From contig NZ_FWXL01000003.1 of assembly GCF_900176395.1 (NCBI RefSeq), positions 186,001 to 250,000 on the forward strand: 64,000 bases of DNA, written 5' to 3'. Of this stretch, positions 43,864 to 50,501 are shown piece by piece. Origin of the DNA: Novosphingobium sp. B1. Lineage in GTDB: Bacteria; Pseudomonadota; Alphaproteobacteria; Sphingomonadales; Sphingomonadaceae. The position numbers and the translations under genes are program-made. Below the pieces are notes generated by a model. That model had not been told where the DNA came from. It saw only the letters and a program-made list of their open reading frames with translations, and did no database searches. Position 1 is the first letter of the stretch, and each line of letters starts with the position of its first letter.

Positions 43864-44583
43864 TCAGATACCGGCTGCTTCGCCAATCAGCTTCTGCAAC
43901 TTGGACGAGCGCGAATCTTCGTCCTCATTCGGCTCAAGCAAGGCAGCGTCGGCCACGATGATTGCGCGGCCCTTTCCGATGCGGCAGCGCGCCACCAGTA
44001 GCGCCTGACCGATCACGCAGGACGCCTCATGCCCGCCGGCGATCGGCGCGAGCGTCCCCGGCAGGTTGACCGGCACATCCTCTCCCGGACTTTCCCGCTC
44101 ACCAAGCGGCTGGGCATCGTCGAACCGCAATTGCAGCCCCCACCGCGCCAGTATCGGCGACAGAAGCACGACATCCTGGGGGCGACGCCGATCGCCGAGC
44201 GGAAACGCACTTTCCCGTGTCAGCATGGGATCTGCGAACAACAGGACATGCCCGCCCTTGCGCACCCAATCGTCGAGCGCGACATTCTCTTCAGGCAGGA
44301 GCGGCCGTGGTTGCGCGATAACCAGCAGGTCAACGTGCTGCAGTTCGAGCAAGGTATCCAGCGCCACGAGCTTGCCGTTGGTTTCCAGCACGGAGCGCGC
44401 CCAATGCGGCATTGCTGGCGGATCAAGCAGCCCCTTCAGTTCAGCCGCTTCGCTCCACAGGATCGGCAGGCTGGTGAACAGGCCAATGCGCCGGTCGTCC
44501 GCTTTCCCGCGCAATCCGGCGAAGGCGAGCGCCACCCCAATCACCGCGACCAGCGCCAGGACGATGACGAAACGCCGGCGCAT
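43864..44583 (-). CDS. Putative GldG/DUF4350-like membrane-anchored protein
   Basis: A 239-residue protein with an N-terminal membrane anchor (VIVLALVAVIGVALAFAGL, about residues 5-23) and an extracytoplasmic domain. The domain resembles a class-I-glutamine-amidotransferase-like or GldG/DUF4350 fold: IGLFTSLPILWSEAAELKGL, LLVIAQPRPLLPEENVALDD and WVRKGGHVLLFADPML are its typical strands. Related domains accompany ABC exporters, but no ABC genes are adjacent except ccmAB 2.1 kb upstream. It begins 6 bases after the gene at 44590-44988, so the two probably act together. The assignment rests on pattern only. Confidence 0.6.
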   Translation of the reverse strand: MRRRFVIVLALVAVIGVALAFAGLRGKADDRRIGLFTSLPILWSEAAELKGLLDPPAMPHWARSVLETNGKLVALDTLLELQHVDLLVIAQPRPLLPEENVALDDWVRKGGHVLLFADPMLTRESAFPLGDRRRPQDVVLLSPILARWGLQLRFDDAQPLGERESPGEDVPVNLPGTLAPIAGGHEASCVIGQALLVARCRIGKGRAIIVADAALLEPNEDEDSRSSKLQKLIGEAAGI

Positions 44584-44589
44584 TGCCGA

Positions 44590-44988
44590 TCAGTTCTTCG
44601 GAACTGCCACCGTGGGCGCAGGACTGGGCGGCGGCGCAGGGGAAATCGACACCGTGGGCTTTTCCTGCGCACTGACGGGAAGCTGCGGGGCAACGCCCAT
44701 GTCGGCCAGCGGGTCCTTGGCCGAAGTCTCGCTCGCCTCGACCGTGGGCGCGGCAGTGTTCACCGCAGAAGCGTCGATATATTTGGCGCGGTCCATTATC
44801 ACATTGGCAAGGCTGACCAGCAACAACATGCCGGCAAGCCCGAACATGCCCACCTGCAGGCGATGCACCGCCTGCGATCGCAGTTCACGGGTAGAAGGCG
44901 GAACGTGCGCAAGCGCGCTGTGCGCGGCCATTTCCGTCTCGCTGGGAGCCGGTGCCTGCTTCGATGCCGGAAAGCCGAATAGCGCCAT
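44590..44988 (-). CDS. Single-pass membrane protein of unknown function
   Basis: A 132-residue protein with a 45-residue cytoplasmic part (MALFGFPASKQAPAPSETEM), one membrane segment at about 47-65 (VGMFGLAGMLLLVSLANVIM), and a Pro/Ala/Thr-rich extracytoplasmic tail ending TVAVPKN. I recognise no family. It starts 15 bases after the cysK stop and ends 6 bases before the next gene, so cysK and these two genes look like one transcription unit. Codon usage resembles the neighbours. Confidence 0.65.
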   Translation of the reverse strand: MALFGFPASKQAPAPSETEMAAHSALAHVPPSTRELRSQAVHRLQVGMFGLAGMLLLVSLANVIMDRAKYIDASAVNTAAPTVEASETSAKDPLADMGVAPQLPVSAQEKPTVSISPAPPPSPAPTVAVPKN

Positions 44989-45003
44989 GACCGCTACTCT
45001 ATC

Positions 45004-46002
45004 CTATTGCTCCAGCCATGGGAACACCGGCAGATTCTTGGCCCTGAGCCATTCGGGATTGTAGAGCGAGGACAGGTACCGGAAGCCGGTATCGCACAGG
45101 ATCGTGGCGACGCGGCTGCCCTTGCCCAATTGCTTGGCCAGCGCCACCGCACCTGCCACGTTGATCCCGCTCGACAGGCCGAGGCAAAGCCCCTCATCAG
45201 CCAGCAGCCGTTCGACCCAGTAGAGGCCTTCCTCGTCGGAAATGCGGAACTGCGTATCGATTGGGGCCCCTTCGAGATTGGCGGTAATCCGGCCCTGCCC
45301 GATCCCTTCGGCGACCGACGACCCTTCGGCCTTGAGTTCACCGTTGGCATAATAGTTATAGAGCGCGGCGCCGTGGGGATCGGTCAGCGCGATGGTGATG
45401 TTCTCGTCAAAAGCCTTGAGGCCGAGGCCGGTGCCCGCGATGGTGCCGCCGGTTCCGGCCGCGCAGGTGAAGCCATCCACGCGGTGCTCCATCTGCTCCC
45501 AGATTTCAGGAGCCGTGCTTTCGATGTGGGCGCGGCGGTTGGCGATGTTGTCAAACTGGTTTGCCCAGATCGCGCCTTCGGTTTCCTCGGCGATGCGGCG
45601 CGAGGTGTGGACGAAGTGCCCCGGGTTCGAGAACGGCGCAGCGGGAACCAGCACCAGCTCTGCCCGCAGCGCCCGCAGCGTGTCCATCTTCTCGCGCGAC
45701 TGGGTTTCGGGCATCACGATGACCGACTTGTAGCCGCGCGCATTGGCGACCAGCGCCAGGCCGATGCCGGTGTTGCCGGCCGTGCCCTCGACGATGGTGC
45801 CGCCCGGCTTGAGCACGCCGCGCTCTTCGGCATCGCGTACGATCCACAGGGCAGCGCGGTCCTTGACCGAGGCACCCGGGTTGGCAAATTCGCACTTGCC
45901 GTAGATCTCGGCGCCTGCCGCCTCGCTCGGCCCCTTGAGCAGGACGAGCGGCGTGTTGCCGATGAGCGAGATGGTATCGGTTGAAATCGAAGGTGCAGTC
46001 AT
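45004..46002 (-). CDS. cysK: Cysteine synthase A (O-acetylserine sulfhydrylase)
   Basis: CysK makes L-cysteine from O-acetylserine and sulfide with pyridoxal phosphate. The 332-residue protein has the PLP lysine in EFANPGASVKDRAA (Lys47), the phosphate loop EGTAGNTGIGLALVANARGY, the substrate loop FTCAAGTGGTIAGTGLGLKA and LGLSSGINVAGAVALAKQLG near the end. The start at 46002 is the ATG giving the family N-terminus ISLIGNTPLVLL. The frame is open far upstream but without similarity. It follows ccmB by 77 bases. Confidence 0.94.
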   Translation of the reverse strand: MTAPSISTDTISLIGNTPLVLLKGPSEAAGAEIYGKCEFANPGASVKDRAALWIVRDAEERGVLKPGGTIVEGTAGNTGIGLALVANARGYKSVIVMPETQSREKMDTLRALRAELVLVPAAPFSNPGHFVHTSRRIAEETEGAIWANQFDNIANRRAHIESTAPEIWEQMEHRVDGFTCAAGTGGTIAGTGLGLKAFDENITIALTDPHGAALYNYYANGELKAEGSSVAEGIGQGRITANLEGAPIDTQFRISDEEGLYWVERLLADEGLCLGLSSGINVAGAVALAKQLGKGSRVATILCDTGFRYLSSLYNPEWLRAKNLPVFPWLEQ

Positions 46003-46079
46003 AGCCCCCGAGTTAGGGAGACTTTGCCAGATTGCCAACGAATTTGCGCTTGGGGGTGGAGAAGCCCTTCTCGGGGCCG

Positions 46080-46742
46080 CTATTCGCGCCCCGCCCTTAT
46101 TGCCGCTCCGCCGGCAAAAGGTGCCACAGCAAGCGCGACGAGGCTGCACGCGCCCAGCAGCAGCAAGCCGCCCTCGCCACCCGGTTGCAGCGAACCGGCC
46201 CCGAAGATCAGGAGCGGCACTGCCAGCGGGATCGCCAGCAATCCGCCCAGGGCCGAACCGGAACGCAGCCCGGCTGTCAGCGCGGCAATCGTGACGCCGA
46301 TGGCGGCCAGACCCGGCGTGCCAAGCAGCAGACCAACCTCGACCGTCCACAATTGCTGCGCATCGAGCGAAAGCAGGCCGGCCGAAATCGGCGCAGCAAG
46401 CATCAGCGGTACTCCGAAGCTGAGCCAGTGCGCCACGATCCGGATCATCAGCAGCGCTTCTTCGGCAAGGCCGCGCAATGCCCACTGGTCGAACATGCCA
46501 GCTTCCACGTCGGGCTCCACCAAACGATCGAGCGGGAGGATCGCCGCGAGCAGCGCGGCCACCCAGATCACGCCTGCGCCGGTGCGCGCCAGCAAGCGGG
46601 CGTCGGGGCCGACTGCGAACGGAAAAAGCATCGCTACGGCCAGGAAGAACAGCAGCGGCAGCACCGCCCCGCCCCGTCCTTGCGCGCCGCGCGTGAGGAG
46701 GACCAGATCGCGCACGAAGATCGGCCAGAGCTTTGCGATCAC
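46080..46742 (-). CDS. ccmB: Heme exporter protein CcmB
   Basis: The membrane subunit of the CcmAB ABC complex that recycles heme-loaded CcmE in cytochrome c maturation. The 220-residue protein has six hydrophobic segments and the CcmB features RDLVLLTRG, VWVAALLAAILPLDRLVEPDVEAG-type first half (here ending VEPDVEAGMFDQWALRGLAE), LLLGTPGLAAIGVTIAAL and LAIPLAVPLLIFG. The GTG at 46742 overlaps the ccmA stop as GTGA. ccmC, ccmE and the rest are not adjacent; cysK follows instead, so the ccm genes are split in this genome. Confidence 0.92.
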   Translation of the reverse strand: MIAKLWPIFVRDLVLLTRGAQGRGGAVLPLLFFLAVAMLFPFAVGPDARLLARTGAGVIWVAALLAAILPLDRLVEPDVEAGMFDQWALRGLAEEALLMIRIVAHWLSFGVPLMLAAPISAGLLSLDAQQLWTVEVGLLLGTPGLAAIGVTIAALTAGLRSGSALGGLLAIPLAVPLLIFGAGSLQPGGEGGLLLLGACSLVALAVAPFAGGAAIRAGRE

Positions 46743-47314
46743 GGCTGAAAATCCAGCAGTTCGACGATCTTCACAGCGGCCAGCGACAGGGGTTGGTGCG
46801 AGGCGATGACTACCGCACCACCGGCCTGGCAATGCGCCTTGATCGCTGCCTGGGCGATGCAAGACCAATGTGTGTCCAACCCGTTCAATGGCTCGTCCAG
46901 CAGCCAGATCGGCGCCCCGCTGGCTGACACGCGGGCAAGGGCGGCGCGCTTGCGCTGGCCGGTGGAAAGATAACGCACCGGCACATCGAGCAGATCGGCA
47001 AGGCCGAAATCGGCATGGGATTGCGGCGAGTGGTCGATCCGCTGCCAGAACGCGAGCGCCTTCTCCAGTGGCTCGTGTCCATCAAGCGCCAGCCTTTCAT
47101 CGGACAGGGCCAATGCGCCGTGGCGCTCCACCGATCCCGAAAATGGCCGCAGCAAGCCGGCAAGAATGCGGATCAGGCTGGACTTGCCGATGCCGTTCGG
47201 ACCAGCCAGATGGACGACCTCGCCCGCCCCGACGCTGAGCGACAGCCCGCGGAACAGGATCCGGTCCCCGCGCCTGCAGGCAATATCCGTGGCGACGAGA
47301 CCGCACTCTTGCAT
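46739..47314 (-). CDS. ccmA: Heme exporter ATP-binding protein CcmA
   Basis: The 191-residue ATPase partner of CcmB. It shows Walker A LAGPNGIGKSSLIRILAGLL, the signature YLSTGQRKRAALARV, Walker B IWLLDEPLNGLD and a switch histidine in VIASHQPL. The short length without a C-terminal domain is typical of CcmA. The ATG at 47314 is preceded by a CTATG-type leader. The gene is divergent from phhB. Together with ccmB it powers release of heme from CcmE in the periplasm. Confidence 0.93.
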   Translation of the reverse strand: MQECGLVATDIACRRGDRILFRGLSLSVGAGEVVHLAGPNGIGKSSLIRILAGLLRPFSGSVERHGALALSDERLALDGHEPLEKALAFWQRIDHSPQSHADFGLADLLDVPVRYLSTGQRKRAALARVSASGAPIWLLDEPLNGLDTHWSCIAQAAIKAHCQAGGAVVIASHQPLSLAAVKIVELLDFQP

Positions 47315-47370
47315 AGGAAGTGGCGATAGGGGAAAGCGCAGGGCCTGCCAAGGATGCCGAAGGACGAGAC

Positions 47371-47661
47371 ATGCCGATTGCCCGCCTGACCGATGCCGAA
47401 CGCGACGCACTGCTGGCCGAACTGCCGCAATGGTCCCTGCGCGATGATGGCCTCGCCATCACCCGCAGTTTCCGCTTCGGCGACTTTTCGGAAGCCTGGG
47501 CCTTCATGAACCGCGTCGCACTCTACGCTGAAAAGGCCGACCATCACCCCGAATGGTTCAACGTCTACAACCGCGTGGAAGTGACGCTGACGACGCATGA
47601 CGCGGATGGTTTGTCGGCAAGGGACGCGGCAATGGCACGGGCGATGGAGGGCTTTCTTTGA
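47371..47661 (+). CDS. phhB: 4a-hydroxytetrahydrobiopterin dehydratase (PCD)
   Basis: A 96-residue pterin-4a-carbinolamine dehydratase, which recycles the pterin cofactor of aromatic hydroxylases and may also act in molybdopterin or folate metabolism. Signature residues are present: [20 protein letters not shown], then [20 protein letters not shown] with the HHPEW-x-N-x-Y catalytic motif, and [17 protein letters not shown]. The start at 47371 has AAGGA just upstream. Its TGA overlaps the TTG of the next gene. Confidence 0.94.
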   Translation: MPIARLTDAERDALLAELPQWSLRDDGLAITRSFRFGDFSEAWAFMNRVALYAEKADHHPEWFNVYNRVEVTLTTHDADGLSARDAAMARAMEGFL

Positions 47662-48014
47662 AGCTCACCTCACGGAGCAGTTGGTTGAGGCATGGCTCGT
47701 CCGTGCTTCTCGTCTTGCTATCGGTACAAGTTGCCAGTGCCGAACCTGCCGCTTGCGCTGAAAATGTCGCCTCATTTCAGCCCAAGTCGGGCGTTGTGGG
47801 ATCGGCAGAGACGGCAAAGTCAGTGGCCATGATTTACCTGAAGCCCATTTACGGCACCAAACCGATTGAAAGGCAGCGACCCTTCAAGGCTACACTCCGC
47901 GAGGGTGTCTGGACAGTGACAGGTTCGCTACCGAGAGGCTTGGATGGCGGCGTCGCACACATCTCGATTTGCCGCCGGAATGGCAAAGTGTTGCGCATTT
48001 TTCACGACAAGTGA
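47658..48014 (+). CDS. Secreted NTF2-fold immunity-type protein
   Basis: A 118-residue protein with a signal peptide ([20 protein letters not shown], cleavage near residue 28). The single domain has [58 protein letters not shown] and an ending HDK. This pattern matches the NTF2-fold immunity domain (Imm-NTF2-2 type) found beside polymorphic toxins. No toxin gene is adjacent, so it is an orphan. The TTG start overlaps the phhB stop (TTGA) and has GGAGG 7 bases upstream, implying coupled translation with phhB. An immunity role is inferred from family resemblance only. Confidence 0.72.
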   Translation: MKLTSRSSWLRHGSSVLLVLLSVQVASAEPAACAENVASFQPKSGVVGSAETAKSVAMIYLKPIYGTKPIERQRPFKATLREGVWTVTGSLPRGLDGGVAHISICRRNGKVLRIFHDK

Positions 48015-48045
48015 GCAATTCATAATCAGAAGGGACGTAGCGCCG

Positions 48046-48849
48046 CTACTTCCCCAACGGACGCCCGCCTGACCGCATCTGCTTGCGCAAAGCGCCCGGC
48101 ATCCAGCGGGAGGCGAACGCGAGCCGCCGCGCGGTCTTGCCGACCAAAGTATGCACCTTGTCGCCATGCACTGCCGCCCACGCTGCCTCGGCCACTTCGC
48201 TCACCGGCGTGATCTCAAGCCCTGCGCCGAGCACGCGGGTGCGGATGTCCTCGTTGCTGGCGCGGTTGGGAGCGTGGTCGAGCAGCGGGGTTTCGATGAA
48301 CGAGGGCATCAGGCTGCGCACCTTGATCCCGTCCTCGGCCCATTCCCCGTCCAGCGATTCGGTCAGCGCCCGCACCCCGAACTTCGTCGCGGAATAGACC
48401 GATGCGCCGGGTGAGCCATAAATCCCCGCCGCACTGGCAGTGTTGAGCAGGCAAGAGCCCGGCGCGCTCACCCGCAGCCACGGAAACGCCGCCTGCGCGC
48501 CGAAGATCACCCCCTTGAGATTGATGTCGAGAGTGCGTTCGATCTCCTCGGGCGCCAGATCGACAATGCCGCCGCCGATGGGGATGCCGGCGTTGTTGAA
48601 CACGACATCAATCTGCCCGCCAGCCGCTTTGGCACAGTCGGACAGGGCAGTATCCCAAGCCGCGCGGTCTCGCACGTCGAGACGGTGGCACGAGCTTTGC
48701 CCGGCGGGAAGCTGCGCGGCGGTTTCGGCCATGCCGGCCTCGTTGATGTCCGCGATTCCGACAAACCACCCGCCTTGCGCAAAGCGCTGCGCCACGGCAC
48801 GCCCGATGCCCGAAGCGCCGCCGGTGATGAAGATCGTCTTGCGTGCCAT
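48046..48849 (-). CDS. Short-chain dehydrogenase/reductase family oxidoreductase
   Basis: A 267-residue classical SDR. The cofactor loop is TGGASGIGRAVAQRF (about 7-21), then DVRD, the NAG motif VVFNNAGI, the catalytic serine (LLNTASAAGIYG) and tyrosine-lysine in YSATKFGVRALTESLD. PSFIETPLLD follows. An Asp at the end of beta-2 (IADIN) suggests NAD(H) preference. The substrate is unknown. The ATG at 48849 has GGAGG 6-7 bases upstream. It converges with the immunity-type gene and is followed by nothing on the same strand for 700 bases. Confidence 0.88.
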   Translation of the reverse strand: MARKTIFITGGASGIGRAVAQRFAQGGWFVGIADINEAGMAETAAQLPAGQSSCHRLDVRDRAAWDTALSDCAKAAGGQIDVVFNNAGIPIGGGIVDLAPEEIERTLDINLKGVIFGAQAAFPWLRVSAPGSCLLNTASAAGIYGSPGASVYSATKFGVRALTESLDGEWAEDGIKVRSLMPSFIETPLLDHAPNRASNEDIRTRVLGAGLEITPVSEVAEAAWAAVHGDKVHTLVGKTARRLAFASRWMPGALRKQMRSGGRPLGK

Positions 48850-48887
48850 CGGCACCTCCCCCTGCGCACATTGCTGTCAGCAGGACA

Positions 48888-49505
48888 CTACAGCGCCGGA
48901 TTGTTATAGCAATGCCAGGTGAAGATCGCTGCTGCACCGCGATGCGGGCGCCAGTCCTCGACCAGAGCGCGGGTTTCCTTCTCGCTCGGCCGTTCGGCAA
49001 GGCCGAGGAGCTTGCCAAGCCCGACCTGCACCGCCAGATCGCCCGCTGGCCAGATGTCAGGACGGCCCTCGGCAAAGAGCAGGTAGATTTCCGCCGACCA
49101 ACGCCCGATGCCCTTGATCTTGACGAGTTCGGCGATGGCTTCCTCGTCGTCATCGGGCAGCGCTTCGAGATCAAGTTCGCCCGAGACGACCAGTTCGCAC
49201 AAGCTTCGGGCATAGCCCTGCTTCTGGCGCGATAGGCCGCACGCCCGCAGGGAATCGAAATCCGATGCGAGCAGGTCATGCGGCGGAATGTCCTCGCCCA
49301 GCAGCGCCTCGAGCTTGTTCCAGACAGATGCGGCGGCGGCCACGCTGACCTGCTGGCCGACGATCGTACGCAGCAGCGTGCCGTATCCGGTCGAACGGAT
49401 GCGCGGCTCCGGACAGCCAACGCGCGCAATCGCACCCGCCATCTCGGGGCTGCGCATGGCGATGTAGTCAAGCCCCTCGCGAATCGCTTCGGCCGTCAGC
49501 CCCAC
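48888..49505 (-). CDS. alkA: DNA-3-methyladenine glycosylase 2 (AlkA/HhH-GPD)
   Basis: A 205-residue base-excision glycosylase. It has [20 protein letters not shown] (about 45-64), the helix-hairpin-helix [17 protein letters not shown] (about 127-143), and the catalytic aspartate in [11 protein letters not shown] (Asp156). It lacks the N-terminal domain of E. coli AlkA, as do many alphaproteobacterial members. I chose GTG at 49505, which has GGAG 8 bases upstream; the open frame continues upstream over the ferredoxin gene without homology. It is divergent from that ferredoxin gene across 138 bases. Confidence 0.92.
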   Translation of the reverse strand: MGLTAEAIREGLDYIAMRSPEMAGAIARVGCPEPRIRSTGYGTLLRTIVGQQVSVAAAASVWNKLEALLGEDIPPHDLLASDFDSLRACGLSRQKQGYARSLCELVVSGELDLEALPDDDEEAIAELVKIKGIGRWSAEIYLLFAEGRPDIWPAGDLAVQVGLGKLLGLAERPSEKETRALVEDWRPHRGAAAIFTWHCYNNPAL

Positions 49506-49643
49506 CCTTATTCTCCGCAACAGTGTTTGGCCGGTTTGGACAGTTGCCAAAGGCTCACGGGCGCGATAGCAGCCCCGTCCAAAGGCGAACAGGGGGCGCG
49601 GGGTTTGCGTTTTGAGCCCGTCGCCGCATTTGGAGAACGAACG

Positions 49644-49961
49644 ATGCCGAAGATCGTGGTTGTCAATCGTGCGGGTGAAGAGAAGACCGTTGAGGCCGAT
49701 GCCGGCCTTTCCGTGATGGAAGCGATCCGCGACAACGGTTTCGACGAACTGCTGGCGCTGTGCGGCGGCTGCTGCTCGTGCGCGACCTGCCACGTCTATA
49801 TCGACCCGGAATTCGCCGACAAGGTTTCCCCGATGAGCGAGGACGAGAACGACCTGCTCGACAGCTCGGATCACCGCAACGAGACTTCGCGCCTGTCCTG
49901 CCAGGTGCAGTTGACTTCGGCGCTTGAAGGCCTGCGCGTGACGATCGCACCTGAAGACTGA
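49644..49961 (+). CDS. [2Fe-2S] ferredoxin, adrenodoxin type
   Basis: A 105-residue plant/adrenodoxin-like ferredoxin that carries electrons, often to cytochrome P450 or Rieske oxygenases in this group. Cluster ligands are Cys40, Cys46 and Cys49 ([13 protein letters not shown]) and Cys86 (RLSCQVQL). The acidic helix around 63-77 ([14 protein letters not shown]) is the usual partner-binding surface. Two extra cysteines (43 and 44) sit in the cluster loop. No oxygenase gene is adjacent. An intrinsic terminator follows 30 bases downstream, so the gene is monocistronic. Confidence 0.95.
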   Translation: MPKIVVVNRAGEEKTVEADAGLSVMEAIRDNGFDELLALCGGCCSCATCHVYIDPEFADKVSPMSEDENDLLDSSDHRNETSRLSCQVQLTSALEGLRVTIAPED

Positions 49962-49990
49962 TCTTCGCGGCAAATATCGCCGCTTGAAAG

Positions 49991-50024
49991 AAGGCCCGCC
50001 TCCTAAGGGAGCGCGGGCCTTTTT
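49991..50024 (+). terminator. Rho-independent terminator after the ferredoxin gene
   Basis: AAGGCCCGCCTCC / GGAGCGCGGGCC forms an interrupted stem of about 11 bp with a short loop, followed by TTTTT. It begins 30 bases after the ferredoxin stop. Confidence 0.92.
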
Positions 50025-50501
50025 GCTGCGCGATCGTTAGCCGCGGCGATCCCTTCGGGCAGAAGGTCGCAAAGGCCAATGCCCAGCACCATTTTTTCGG
50101 GAACCAATTTGCTCGCGCTGAAACTGCGACGAACAGAGTGCTTTGGGAGCGCTCTCAATTCGTCGCAAATCGACAGATTGCCGTCTTCTGTGCGTGGAAC
50201 GGCGCAACATTTTTAGTGACATGCATCACTATCGTGTCCGAATGTTTCAGTTGTAACAACTCGTTATACTTCTGAATTTTCGTTCATAAACAATACCATG
50301 TGCCAAAATAACCACAGCCGCCACGCGCTGCGGCGGTTCGTTGTGCTTCTCGTTTGAAAGGAAGTATTTCCATAGGCCAAGGAAGCGCCGCTTTCCCCTG
50401 CTCGCCAGCAAAGCACCCCTAGCGAGGGCGCGCTGGCCAACGGGAAAGACCCGCCTCCAATTTCCCTGAAGGCGGTGGTTCAGGACAAGAGGACTGCCAT
50501 T
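50025..50501 (+). promoter_or_regulatory. Long structured leader of the TonB-dependent receptor gene
   Basis: These 477 bases hold no gene I can support. Bases 50180-50300 are AT-richer than the surroundings and are the likely promoter. Nested complementary arms follow: CTTTCCC (50391-50397) with GGGAAAG (50442-50448), GCCAGC (50404-50409) with GCTGGC (50432-50437), and CCCT-AGCG-AGGG (50417-50428). A second hairpin, CCGCCT / AGGCGG (50451-50475), ends 26 bases before the start codon. No known riboswitch signature is visible; in particular the cobalamin-box core is absent. Confidence 0.5.

Noticed and set aside
46003..46485. N-terminal extension of cysK
   Set aside because: It covers ccmB on the same strand in another frame and has no similarity to cysteine synthases.
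48686..48700. Perfect sigma54-like motif TGGCACGAGCTTTGC on the + strand
   Set aside because: It lies inside and antisense to the SDR gene, with no + strand gene for almost 1 kb downstream; probably chance in GC-rich coding DNA.
50037..50222. 61-codon minus-strand frame in the receptor leader
   Set aside because: Arg/Ser-rich product, no ribosome site, no coupling to a neighbour, and it crosses the AT-rich likely promoter.
50025..50501. Cobalamin, TPP or FMN riboswitch in the receptor leader
   Set aside because: None of the conserved core boxes is visible; only nested stems of unknown type are.
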